DNA from: Datisca glomerata
Lineage: Eukaryota; Streptophyta; Magnoliopsida; Cucurbitales; Datiscaceae
Direction: 5' to 3'
DNA: 64,000 nucleotides
NCBI GenBank assembly: GCA_003255025.1
Contig: QANY01008723.1
Coordinates: 744,001 to 808,000, forward strand
Shown here one piece after another: positions 23,730 to 35,914 of this stretch. Each line of letters starts with the position of its first letter. The stretch's first letter is position 1. The notes under the pieces were generated by a model, which did not search any database, was not told the DNA's origin, and saw nothing but the letters and a program-made list of their open reading frames with translations. The position numbers and the translations under genes are program-made.

Positions 23730-24760
23730 AAATAACAGTTTTCCTACCAACTGACTCTAGTATGCATAACTTGACAAAACTCAGCCTCAAACAATGCAAT
23801 TTCAATTAATAATGGTAAAATAATAAAATTAAGTCTCTTAAACCTCAAAACATGCATAACCAAACACAATTCATCCTCTAACATCCCCCCTCCCCTACCC
23901 GTACCCACCCCACCTTCAAAGAATATTCTTGAACTTAAAAACATGTGTTACCAACATAAAAAATAACAGTTTTCCGACAAACCAACTCTAGTATGCATAA
24001 CTTGACAAAATTCGACTTCAAACAAAGTCAGTTTCAATTAATAATTATAAAATAATAAAATTCAGTCTCTTAAACCTCAAAGTATACATAACCAAACATA
24101 ATTCATTCTCTAATAGCCCCCCTACCCACACCCACCCCACCTTCAAAAAATATTCTTGAACTTTAAAACATGTGTTACCAACGTAAAAAATAACAGTTTT
24201 CCTACCAACCGAGTCCGGTATGCATAACTTGACAAAATTTGACCTCAAACGAAGTCAATTTCAATTAATAATGATAAAATGATAAAATTCAATCTCTTAA
24301 ACCTCACAGCATGCATAGCCAAACATAATGCATCCTCTAACAGTCCCCTCCTCCCCTACCCATGCCCACCCCATCTTCAAAGAATATTCTTGAACTTTAA
24401 AACATGTGTTACAAACATAAAAAATAACAGTTTTCCTACCAACCGACTCTAGTATGCATAACTTGACAAAATTTGGCCTCAAACAAAGTCAATTTCAATT
24501 AATAATGGTAAAATGATAAGATTCAGTCTCTTAAACCTCAAAACATGCATTACCAAACATAATTCATCCTCTAACAATCCCCCTCCCCTACCCATACCTA
24601 CCCCACCTTCAAAGAATATTCTTGAACTTTAAAACATGTGTTACCAATATCAAATAATAATTTTTCTACCAACCTACTCTAGTATGTATAACTTGACAAA
24701 ATTCTGCCTCAAACAAAGTCAATTTCAACCTCTTAAATCAAAAATCATGCATAATCGAAT
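23730..24760. repeat. Tandem array of about 230 bp inside CACTA element A
   Basis: The phrase aataacagttttcctacc starts at about 23731, 23962, 24189 and 24423, with a weaker copy at 24653, giving units of 227-234 bp. Each unit has the same order: this phrase, agtatgcataacttgaca, a ttaataatg block, cctcaaa.catgcat, a C-rich block (cccctacccacaccc type) and cattcttgaactt. A 14-base piece of the TIR (atggcattctacaa, 22559-22572) recurs at 23710-23723, directly before the array. Confidence 0.9.
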
Positions 24761-25019
24761 ATAAACAGTTCTGCAAATAAGCTTACACTTCTAGTTCAGA
24801 CATTCCCTTAATTAAACACTAGTACAACTATGACTTAGGCAAATATCAAAAAATTTAGCAGTAGAATCAGTAGTACTAAATGATGAAAATACCTCCAGAT
24901 ACGAATCTAACTATAAATAATAACGTCCAGATTAAAAAATATAAATAATTTCCATTATTTTAACTCTTAATGCAGCACAACAGTACACATGACAATAAAA
25001 AAATGCTTAAATCTTATCA

Positions 25020-28000
25020 TATTGAACTTTGTCAGTGGGCCATGCAATTAGATCCTAAAGCATCTTCAATGCGAGTCATATAAGAATTTGTTCTCCATAA
25101 TAAACCTCCGGGTTTCTTTGCCACATCAACCCATACTCTCACAACATTAGGTCTGAGGGGAACATGATGAACAAGATCTGTAGGATCATTTGATGACCAC
25201 CGTCCTTTAGCTACTACTTCCCCTAAACCAATCCAATCCAACAATTTACATTTACTTAATTGTGTTGGTCTATGAGTGTTGACACTCTATCAATAAATCA
25301 ATAAAATAAGTATACACATAAAAAATAAAAAACACAAATAACCACGAGTTAAAATTATTGTTAGAAAAGTCTTAACAACTTATTAATGAAAATAGATGAA
25401 TACATACAGATCACAAAAAATAAACATGATGAATATATACACAAATTACAAAATAGATGTCCTTGATGAATATTTACAAAGATCACAAAATTACATAATC
25501 TTTAGTTAAAATCGATCATGCTACAAGTAAGTCCTCACAATCCTCTCTTACAAAACTAATATCACCACCATCATCTGTTACATAACAATCATCTATGCTA
25601 ATCCCACACGTCACAGATTCTGATTGCATGTTACTTGTATCTTCATTGTCATCAAGATTATCCATCTCTTGAAATCCCCACGGTGAGGATCTAAGTAGGA
25701 CATACCAATTGGAGGAATCATTTTCTCTAGAGTAAAAGACTTGATTAGCTTCAGATGCTAGAATAAAAGGCTCCCTCACAAACTGATTTTGATCTTGGTG
25801 TAGGTTAACAAGGGTAAAACCATCTTCAACTCTAACACCATTACCAACATTAGCCCAATCACACTTAAAGATTGGAAGCTGAAATTTGTAAAAATCTAAC
25901 AAAATAATATCATTTATCATCCCATAATAAGCAACTAGATCAGCTACTTATGAAACATCTTTCGCATGGTTCCTAACGTATTCTTTGAGTATCTTCATAT
26001 ATCTACCGAACTACTAAATCAAACTCAATATAGTTTTCACGATCATTGTAAATATAAATTAAAATAATGAATAAAAGTTACCGTTCAAAAGGATACATCC
26101 AACGAAATTGGACAGGACCACATAAGCATGCTTCTCTTCCTAAATGTATTGGTAAGTGAGTCATGATGTCAAAAAAGGAAAGGGGGAAGTCTCTTTCCAA
26201 TATGCATAATGTCTCAACGAGCTCATCCTTCAAATATTACATTTGTTCTCTTTCAATAACACGTTGACATAGTTAGTTAAAAAATGAGCACAGTCTATAA
26301 ATCACACTTCTTGGTCATGTTGGAAGCAATCCCCTTACAGTAGTAGCAAGCAACTGTTGAATTCGAACTTGACAATCATGAGATTTCAGTCCCAATATCT
26401 TGTACTCTTTCACTGATATGCAATTTATAATATTTAAGCTATACTCATCGGGTAACTTAAGATTAAATAGTCTCTTGCAAAACAATTATCTCTCATATTT
26501 TGATAGTGAATGTTGAGCTGCTGGAAGATAGGTCTTATCACCTTTTTATGTGGATGCAAGTGATGTCTAATTCTCATGTTCTTCAAATCTAAACGAGCAT
26601 TATACCCATATTTTGATCTATCATTCATGCTTAACAATGTACCAAGAAGGCTTTCATAAATATTTTTTTCAATGTGCATGACATCTAAATTATGGCGCAA
26701 CGCCAACGCCTACGAAACAAAATATATATGGATTAATGTCAAATCTTACTAAGTTGTGCCAATTAGTTTGTAATGCAAATATAAATTTAGAAAATGGGTA
26801 CCTCCTAGTAGGGTAAATAAAAAAATATTGATATTTTATTCTAAATGGTAGTAACTTCCACAGTCTTTTTTCTTTTCTTCTTAGCACCTTTTCCAAAATC
26901 ATTCACAAAGTCACCAAGTTCTCGAGCAATGGTGACTCCAATCATGACTCTAGGTGCATTATCTTTCTCTCCAGTTCCGTCAAACCAAGACTTTTTTGTT
27001 CTTAAGTGATGATTTGGTGGCAAAAAATGTCTATGCCTAATATATGCGCACTTCTTACTATATTTCAACCAACGTGAGTGAGTATTTATACCATAAGTAG
27101 GACATGCCTTTTTGCCCTTTGTTGTGCATCCAACAAGATTGCCATAAGCTAGAAAATCATTAATAGTCCACAAAAAATTTCCCTCAAATTGATTAACCCC
27201 TTTTGGAAGGAATCATACATTTGCACACCATTATTTCACAGTTCTTGCAAATCCTCTATGAGTGATTGCAAATAAATACCAATGTCATTGCCAGGTTGCT
27301 TTGGACCAGGAATCAATAATGTCAACATGAAATTTTCTTTCTTCATGCACGGCGATGGTGATAAGTTGTATGTGATAAGCATGACTGGCCAACAACTATA
27401 GTTAGTACTTAGACTCCTGAATGGGTTTATACCATCTGCTACAAGGCCAAGTCTAAGATTTTATGGATCGTTTGAAAAAGCTGGTCATTTATCATTCACC
27501 AAGTCACATGCCACAGAGTCTACTGAGTGACACATTTTCCCATCATTGCTTTTGTTGTAGGAATACCACCTTAAAGCTTCAGCCATTTTTGGAGACACGA
27601 ACATTCTCCTAAACCACGGAATCACAGGAAAATAACGTAGACCTTTTTCTGGAACACATTTTCTAATTTATTTGTACGTTTATCAGTTTCCCATCTTGAA
27701 GAACCACATTTCAAACATGTCTCTAGATTTTCCATCTCTTTTCTAAAGTGACAACAATCATTCACACATGCATGTATTTTTGTGTGCCCTAAATTAAATT
27801 TTCTAAGAAATTTTTTCACAGAGTACATGGTATTGGGTAGCACATTTTCAGGCGATAACATATCACCCAAAGTCTCTAAAAGAGTATTGAAACTCTTATC
27901 AGTCCACTAACTTACAATTTTTAGTTTATAAAGAGTCACAATAGCTGATAACTTTGTGAACCTCATACAACTTGGATATAAAGGGGTCCTGATATCATAT

Positions 28001-28455
28001 AATATTTTGCTAAAGTCCTCATCTCTTCGCTCAAAATGCTCCACATACTCTTCATCATGTTCATATGTGGTTCTATATAAGTTATAAGCATCATTAACCA
28101 CATCCATTTCATCATCTTCATCATACCTAACAGGTTCTCCATGATGATACCAATTTATATATGTAGGATCCATGCCTTTGATAATTAAATTCTAAAAAAC
28201 ATCTGATGACTCATGTTCCTACAAGGGCAAAAAAATTTTTCAGGATGATCTGCATTAGTCATGCCCTCTCTAATGAATTGTCTTGCTCCTTGCATGTACT
28301 CATCTGAAGCTCTATTAATTCAAGAGTAAAATCTAAGTATTTAAACTATCTTTTTTTAAATCTAAGTATTTAAACTATCTTTTTCAATACTAAGATTGAA
28401 CTAGCGTGAGAATTAATTTTCACTACCTCTTACAATGCACCCAATCTTTATCCAT
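25020..28455 (-). pseudogene. CACTA (En/Spm) TNP2-type transposase gene, decayed
   Basis: The likely start is the ATG at 28455 (MDKDWVHCKR, then a GT donor), the short first exon of the transposase-associated domain. The second part of that domain is at about 28350-28195 (SDEYMQGARQF, GMTNADHPEKFFCPC). It continues with an acidic linker (28173-27907), the TNP2 region (YSVKKFLRKFNLGHTKIHAC; GLVADGINPFRSLS; MWTINDFLAYGNLVG; LRHNLDVMHIEKNIYESLLG), a DUF4218-like part (about 26240-26060), a DUF4216-like part (25920-25516) and a C-terminal exon (25260-25032, GEVVAKGRWSSNDPTDLVHH). In-frame stops occur between KIVS and WTDKSF, after NDK and before NLRL, plus frameshifts. All domains of the family are present in order, so the break-down is recent relative to other elements here. 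Confidence 0.85.
28332..28384. repeat. Short direct repeat in the transposase intron
   Basis: aatctaagtatttaaactat occurs twice, about 28 bp apart. It probably arose by slippage inside the first intron. Confidence 0.7.
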
Positions 28456-29894
28456 AATGTAAACTACAACTATAAATATAAGAAACATATTAATTGCATA
28501 CATTTAGTTTGTACTTGTAGGCGCTAAATAAAACATGTCAAATTTATTCAATTTTTACAAATAAACATGTATACATTTATCCTGTATATATATCTATATA
28601 TTGAATAGAATCATTATATGAAGAATTTATGTGTATTTTTGTGGACTCTACCCATGGACATAGGATAATACATAAATGTATCCTCATATGGGACAAAGAC
28701 TAGAGGAACAGTTGTTAGTGCAAAGGCAAACAGTCGACTAGTGTTCCCATCTCAACCATGTGGGTATGGTTCATTGGTAATTGGTTGCTCTTTATCTAAG
28801 TTAATACAACCCACACTACAGTTAAAACACATAAATATAGTTTTTTAAAACACACATATATAAATAGATTGGAAAAACACTTGTAGTTGATGCAATACAT
28901 AGTGCAACGAATGAAACACACATATATAGTTTTTTTAAACACACATATATAGTTAAAATATAAGCTTTAAATAATTTTAGTAAATAAATGTAGACTCTGT
29001 AACATTCTACCAAGTTTAAAATCAAGTTAAAAAACTACAGTAATATATTCAAGAACAATTTATAAGTCCTGCGTTTAAAATCAAGATAAATTAATGCAGG
29101 TTCTGCATTTCAGTCAAAGGGGATTGACTTCATCTCAAGAAGTCATTTAGCTACCCACTGTATATCTCTCTAACAAGCCCTCTATTTTATGTTTCGAATT
29201 AACAAGCCTTCGGTTCACAGGAAACAATGGAGAAAAGGGAAATTCAGAACATAAAATTGTAGGGGAAATTCTGATAACCACACAAAACAATCATAAGGAA
29301 CAATGGAGAAAAGCGAGGAAAGGACAAGTCTTCGGTTCACAAAAATTTTTCAGAAGGATGACTGCAAAAATTTAAAGCTCAAACCTAAAAATCAATCTGC
29401 AACCCTAGTTCCTCTGTCTTTGAACGAGAGAGTGAGAGAGAAGCTAATCACTGAGAATCTTCAAGCCCTAGGTCGTCTGACAGGGATAAGCTCCGTTGAA
29501 GTCTAGCCATAGGTCGTCTGAGAGGAAGAAGTTGCGCGAGAAGAATGGTGAGTAGAGAAAAAAGGATTTTCAGAGAAAAAATCATGAGCTTCTATGAAAG
29601 GATTTTATGAGCTTCTCTGAAATGGAGAAGAAAATCATGAATTTGGTGTGTTTCAGAGATGATGGCTGAGAGGGAAATGAGAGCTCGAGAGGGAAATTAG
29701 TTTTTGAGCAAATTGGAGTCCAGTTTTTGCTTAAGTGATCTCGTGCTTCTATTTTGCCCCTGCCACTTTTTTTTTCACTTTTTACATGAATAAATTTTAT
29801 ATGATTTGTAATTCTCTTGTTGTTTTGATTTTTCAACACGAGGGTAGTGAAACTTTTGTATTTTTTCCTATAGAATACTATATTTCCTATAGTG

Positions 29895-31868
29895 CTTCAC
29901 CATTGTAACCACCGAGTCAAGTAACAAAGACTTAAGTCTGTCAATTGTCAGAGAATGTTTTAGAGAGATGTGGTCTAGAAGGACTGGGGTGAGGATCCAC
30001 CGTATTAAAAAATATATACCTTTACTAATATGGCTGCTTGGGGTGCTGTGAATGTGTCGTTTTCCCTGTTTGGGAAGGAACTAAGATTTTTAGGACACCA
30101 TTTTTTGAGAAATGGATAAACGCTGCCTATTCATTTATGTGGTGCGTTCTCAGTATCTTTCATGGATTCATGGTCATTATAATGACACATGACGCAGTGT
30201 TATAGGTGGCGGACGCGAGAATCTTCCCTATAGACACTCTGGCCCTCATGGCTAAAGCCATAAAGAGTGGTGGTTAGACGTTGCCATCTCAACAAATTTA
30301 TTAAAAAATATTACATAGGGTCCAGGGCTAACCAATCAATGGATTGGTTGAAGTGGCCCCCATCTGAAAGCTCTCTATAAATAGAGACATTCCTCATCTT
30401 TTAGGATCCACAACCATTAGACTTGAAGAATTCTCTCTGAACTCATTTATCCCAAGAGCATTTTGTCACCTTATGAAGACATACTCAAAGACTCAATCTT
30501 CATCTTTCATATCTTAACCTCCACATTTCCATGTTATACTTATTATTTGTCGAGACTATATCACATTATAATTGCACCCATGTGACGTCATGGTCGCACC
30601 CTTACTTCATGAACAACGGACTTTTGTTTGACAAATTTATGGTGTATTAGTTATACAAATTAATTAAAATATCCAACCTGTTAAGTCTTCAATCCTCGAT
30701 CAATGTATTCTTCCGCTTGACACTTGGGATTAAATCTAAAATCACGCTTGATCCCTCAGGTTTAAGGCACTGGACCCCTTAATTTATCTCAAAGTCAAGG
30801 CTAATCATAAACTTCGAGCTTCATTCTCACATGAATCGACTAATTAAAAGTATCAATGCCTTTTGTTAGAGAGAGTTAACCTTTTGAAATCCTCAAACGT
30901 TACCACACAAATTTGTTGCAAGTTGCGATTCTTTAACGTCTAACTTTGGCCTGTCTACGTTATTCTATATATGTCAATGCTTCGTTGTCAAATCAATCAA
31001 GCGGCCAACTTGCCAACTGGCAAGTGGGAGAATTTGTTCTCTTTCTTTTTTTTTTCTTAACAGGTATATTCCCATTCACGTCCAGTGTCTTTTGCTGGAT
31101 TATTTCCGTGTATTTTCCGTTTCATAATTTTGATTTATTAGAGTTGTGACTTAGTAATTTCGATTCATCTAATTTGACTAAGATCGACAATTGCAATCTT
31201 AAAGAATTTTTCTTCGGTGGACCGCAGCCAAAAAGCATCAAATTCTTGATCCCTACTTGTGTTGACCTGCAACAGAAAATTACACACATTAATAAAATTC
31301 TGGTCAATGAGAATAGTAAACACATAATTAATAAAATCGTTTTATAAACAATTTTTCTTCTCACACAATAAAATATTTGATTTACATTGTTGGCTATGAG
31401 AAAAATTTGAACCAAAAAAGGAGAGAAAATAAAGGGACACGCGTTCAGTGTTGCGCATAGTGTTAGCAACCTAAATCCAACTGAACCCGTACGTGTCAAT
31501 AGATTGAAGACTGTGTTACCGTTCCTTGTCTATGGTTATTACCAAAGTAACAAATCCCAATGTATGAACAATTATTCAAATAAACGCGAACAACCGATGG
31601 CCCTACGCAGAGAAAGTGACATGGACGTATATACGCTGCAACCGCATTCAGACGGAACCCTAACGACAAAAATCTGTCGAATTCCAGGCCGCAACAAATT
31701 TAGCAAAGAACCAAAAAAATTAAATTTCCTTTTTGCCATTCTCAATCCAACCACAAAACCAAACTTAAAACCTCTTTGTTTTTTTATAATTCTATTTAGT
31801 TGTTTTTCTCGTCGTCATCTATACTAATTTAAATTTCTGTATGGGCTCCTCCGGTCATGATCTCTGTA
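29895..31868. other. Spacer between CACTA A and the PB1 gene
   Basis: Near 30374-30384 lies ctataaatag in the setting ctctctataaatagagac, followed by a pyrimidine-rich leader-like stretch. This could be a solo LTR of a copia element, but I could not find both ends. The last few hundred bases (31500-31868) lie just after the stop of the PB1 gene and probably include its 3' untranslated region. No other gene is supported. Confidence 0.35.
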
Positions 31869-32616
31869 TCAGTGACAGTTACTGCAGTGAGGACCAGAAT
31901 ATAACATCATAGGGCTTCCATGGACATGGCAGGGATAATAGAACGTTCTCCCGGAACAGTTCCGCGAACCAAGCTGGTACCAAGACGGCGGTGAGGAAGT
32001 CCGCGACAAGGATCGGAATGAAGGCGATGAGGTCTGTTTGACGCAGCTATACGTGGGCGACGGAGTCCGACTGCAATATCTGTTTAGAGGAGAGTTTGGA
32101 AGCGAATCATTCACGGCGGAAAAGTTGACACTCGGATCAGAAGACGGAGGAGGAGAGATTTGCTTCAGAGACTTTGGAGGCGAGAGAACGGATCTAATTT
32201 TCAGAGGATGAGATAAAGATGAAGAAGCTCGATCGTATTCCTCTACCAGATTACCCAGATCCTCGTCGGATTTGATGGAAATCAAGGTCTCTAGATCTCC
32301 ATTCGGTAACTGGCACTTCAAAGTCACAGAGGAGCCACAGAATTCTCCTAGCTTCACCATCAGCTCTGGAAACGAAACAACGCATAAACAACCGAATTCC
32401 AAGGGAAAACTGACAGATGGAAAAATTATGAAAGATTTTAAAGAAAAAGAAAAGAACGAAGGTGAACGTACCAGCAAACGAAACAGAACGATCAACTGAT
32501 AAGACTCTGGTAAGGCCGCCAACGTAACGGAGCCGACCGTCAGTGTGCCTAGGGAGTATCTTGCCGCTATAGCTACAAAGAAATTTGAGAGTTTGAGTTT
32601 CTCTCTTGGATTCCAT
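31869..32616 (-). CDS. PB1-domain protein gene, two exons
   Basis: Exon 1 is 32616-32472 and exon 2 is 32365-31869; the 106-bp intron has GT (gtacgt) and AG (tttccag) ends. The joined frame gives 213 residues. Residues about 9-95 form a PB1 (Phox/Bem1, octicosapeptide) domain: LKFLCSYSGKILPRHTDGRL, YVGGLTRVLSVDRSVSFAEL, then the acidic OPCA-type loop ISIKSDEDLGNLVEEYD. The rest is Ser/Pro-rich and low in structure (SPLNRYCSRTPSPTYS) and ends in a Cys/His-rich tail (HVHGSP..GPHCSNCH). Plants have a family of small single-domain PB1 proteins of this size. PB1 domains mediate protein-protein dimerisation; the cellular role here is not clear from sequence. A TATA box and CT-rich 5' leader precede it. 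This is the only gene in the window that looks fully intact. Confidence 0.9.
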
Positions 32617-32743
32617 TAGATCTCTTTAGAGAGAAAGTTCGAGAATGATCGAAAGAGCGAGAGAGAGTTGAATGTGAGAAGGAGAGAAACTCGGAGATGG
32701 TCTGTTGGAGCTGCTTCAAACCTCAGGAGAGTGGGTTTGTTGT

Positions 32744-32754
32744 GTATATATAGG
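32744..32754 (-). promoter_or_regulatory. TATA box of the PB1 gene
   Basis: Minus strand cctatatatac, about 130 bp upstream of the ATG. A CT-rich leader (tttctctccttctcac type) lies between it and the start, as is usual for plant promoters. Confidence 0.7.
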
Positions 32755-32779
32755 GAGAGGAAGGGTAAGTGACGTCAGA

Positions 32780-34689
32780 TAAGGACCCACACGCAAAGAA
32801 TTCAAAATAAAGAGAGGAAAATAAAATTCGGGTTGTTTGGGCAATGGAAAGGAAAAGGTAACCACCTCGTAAACACAAGTGTTATTCTTACAAGTAAGTA
32901 TATGGGGTGGGTCAGTGGGTGTGGGTACCGGTCTCGATGATGACCCATTCTCTTTTGATATTCGGATATTCTTCTCTGTTTGAACAAAGTAGAAAAAGGA
33001 AGGTGCAGCCGATGAAGTGGGGCTCCCTCACTGGCCCATTTATATGGCCGACTCTTATGCACGCACGACCCCCACTCGTCCACCTTGTTAAGTAACATAG
33101 CATCCCTCTTTTCCGGCGTCAATATAGAATTCAGCGGCTTTCTTATTTATTGCGCATTATTATTTTATAAATTACTGTTTTACATTATTTACAAAATTTA
33201 ATATTTTATAAAATAAAAAAGTTTGTTTGTTGTGAAACTTGAGATCTGAACCTTTGTAGAAAATATCAAACTTAATTTATATAATCATAATAGTTTTGGA
33301 CATAGGTATGAAGTTTCTTTTAAAATGAGAACTTCGGGTCTTTTTTTATACGTCAGATTTCAACCCAATATTAATTTATATTAGATGAAATGATTCAAAA
33401 AATATATAATACCGTAAGATTCTCTCATGATTGATGTGTAATAATATCCGTTAACATTAACATTATGGAATGTTCATAAAATACTTGAGAGCCTATTTGG
33501 GCACCGGAAATGGATGAAATTTGGGGCATATCCCTTCCTATATCAAAGCCCATTTGACATGCAAAACGGATTCAGTAATATGAACACATTTGTTATTTTC
33601 TCTTGGAATATTACTATAATATACCAAAATTGAAATATTCTGGGAGCATTATTATTTTGTTAAATTGAAAATGAGTGATTCAGACACAAAACTTCATCTC
33701 TTTAAAAATAGATGTGTGACCACTGGTTAAGTCTGTTCCACATAGAGTTTAGTATCTTCACTCTATAAGAATTACTCTTCCGAATAAATGCAACGTGACA
33801 CCTTAGTTCTCTTTGGTTAAGATTCAGAAATGGAATTTTGGTTAATCCTACACGTAATTGACGATTTTCAAATCAAAGTATATGATGCTGTCTAATTATT
33901 ATTAGCAGCCCTGGACAAAGACACAATTGTATTGTAATTTTTTTAGAAAATTACTAATTCTATGAGTATCACGTGGATGACTCCAATGTCTTGTGAAAAA
34001 TTACCATTTGTTAGAGAACTATCCCATTAATAACATGGAGTATCCGAAGAATAATGTGAAGAATCTGCTATATCTCATCATACTTTTATCATTATTTGAG
34101 TTGACAATTTATTATATGTGATGTGATATCATGAGTAAAATACAAACAAATAAAGAAAAATATATTTTCAATGATGATATTAATACAATAAGTTGGGTTT
34201 GCGCTGTTGATTAATTCCTTACACTCATATCTTAGAGGTTGTGGGCTCGATTCATATTTTTTATTCCCCTTAAAATTTGTAATGTAATTGTGACAAAAAA
34301 TGATGATATTAATACATGGTTTCAAATATATACAATGTTATATTATAATGCAAAGCCTTGTGGTGTTATATATCTATGATATAATTGACAACCAAAGTGT
34401 TCTTATGACATGTCCAAATCATAGTTAGTTAATTCAAAGACGGTAAAAATATAAAGTATTTTTTGGCAAGTATAATAGGGATATTAAATGGTCAAACATT
34501 CGGTAAAAATCGATCAATATTATGAAATACGTAATAATTTAGATACAATTATTAAATGTGTATAATACGTTTCCACTTAAAAAATTCGGTATGAAAAAAT
34601 ACGGATTGCAACCATAAGATACCTAGAAAAATATGTAACATTTAAAAAATAAAAGACAAAAGAATCATTCATTACAATGAAAACTCATT
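32780..34689. other. Upstream and AT-rich intergenic sequence
   Basis: The first 350 bp are of mixed composition and may belong to the PB1 promoter. From about 33140 the sequence is very AT-rich and I recognise no gene or element. Confidence 0.3.
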
Positions 34690-34834
34690 AATAATTTCAC
34701 TAATTAGATAATATATCATTGAGTAATTGATTATCTAAAATATGAAAAGAATTGATAATATATTTTTACTCAATTAAAAAGTATGTATAAATAAAAATTA
34801 ATATATCATTTAATTTATAATAATATTATTCATG
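34690..34834. repeat. Direct repeat, left copy
   Basis: It starts ataatttcactaa and includes attatctaaaatatgaaaa and ataatattat. A diverged second copy is at 35631-35750. Confidence 0.6.
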
Positions 34835-35479
34835 TTCCAAAAGAATCCAGTCATTATAAAGATATATCAATAAGGGGAAATAGCAAGAAATATTTTTATT
34901 TGTACACATGACCGGAATATGACTGTGATAAATAATTTATTTACTATAATTACAAGTAGTAAATAATAAGTTTACTACATTTTCACCATTTTTACAAAAA
35001 AAAAAATTTCTACACATTTTTGCAACTTGAGCTAGGAAAATGATCATTTTTTGCAGTTCTCCCTATCAATAATATGTTTTCTTTTGTTTTGTTAGTTTCT
35101 CTTTAGAGTAACTTCCATTTTTCTCTAAAACCATCATTTTCAACCTCCTTTCTAATTGAAAGTGCTTGAATCCAATCGTCCTCTTCTCAAATTTCCATTG
35201 TAGTTTTCTTCAGCATGGATGGGGCCATCTCATTGCTCCCTCTCTGGTGATGTATCTTTTCAGTTTTTGTAGTTATTTTCTTTTTCTATCTTAATATTTA
35301 GTTGTCCCCTATATTAAGTTCTATGATGGTTTTCTTTCATAGATTTAGTTTTATAGTTTTGTTTCCCCCTCATATGTGTTGAAGTCTATTTTATGATTTT
35401 CGTGTCATCTTAGAACTACAAGACTCGATGGTACTCAAAGTGAAAGATAAGAGCGCCACGAATCGTATGCAAAAGTTAA

Positions 35480-35627
35480 TGGATACAATTAGGAACATAT
35501 TTTTCTGTAAATCATTTGTATCTTATCTTTAATTTTATTTTGTAATTCTATGAGCTTTTGTTTTAAGTTTTATAATTCTAGTTTGTATAGGCTAGATGAT
35601 CAATGAATCTTATTTGTCAAAAAACTA
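35480..35627 (+). mobile_element. Possible 5'-truncated L1 (LINE) tail
   Basis: The stretch ends tcaatgaatcttatttgtc followed by an A run, a typical 3' end of plant L1 elements. The 5' limit is uncertain and no coding region remains. Confidence 0.4.
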
Positions 35628-35630
35628 TAA

Positions 35631-35750
35631 ATAATTTCACTAAATGTGATAATAAATCATCGCATATTTAATTATCTAAAATATGAAAATAAGTAGAGTT
35701 GATAAATACATTTTATAGACAATTGATATATATAATAATATTATATTCAT
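35631..35750. repeat. Direct repeat, right copy
   Basis: Diverged copy of 34690-34834, about 940 bp away, starting directly after the A run of the LINE-like tail. Confidence 0.6.
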
Positions 35751-35906
35751 ATTTCTAAAAATAACAAAAACCTCATTAACATTGACTTCCTTTTATTTAT
35801 TTATTATTATATTTAATCAAAATTTTATCACCAAGAATAATTCATAAACTAAAGTAGAAAAAAGTAAAATAAATAGTAAAATAAAAAATATATATAATAA
35901 AAGAAA

Positions 35907-35914
35907 AAAAAATG
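35907..35914. repeat. 8-bp target-site duplication, left
   Basis: aaaaaatg here and gaaaaatg at 36864-36871 (7 of 8 bases). Confidence 0.6.

Larger units (their letters stand above)
22546..29894. mobile_element. Full-length CACTA element A (7,349 bp)
   Basis: The left end starts CACTATAATAAAAATGGC at 22546. The right end, on the minus strand from 29894, starts CACTATAGGAAATATAGT. The first 25 bases of the two ends match at 19 positions. Between them lie a TNP2-type transposase gene in reverse orientation, a 230-bp tandem array on the left side and AT-rich terminal regions. This is the classic En/Spm (CACTA) plan. The TIR family differs from the three CACTA elements further right. The transposase is decayed, so the copy is probably no longer autonomous. 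Confidence 0.85.

Noticed and set aside
23744..24482. Three similar minus-strand frames of about 65 residues
   Set aside because: They repeat with the 230-bp array and have no independent support.
29303..29506. Plus-strand frame MEKSEERTSLRF... near the right end of CACTA A
   Set aside because: No family recognised; it lies antisense to the transposase leader.
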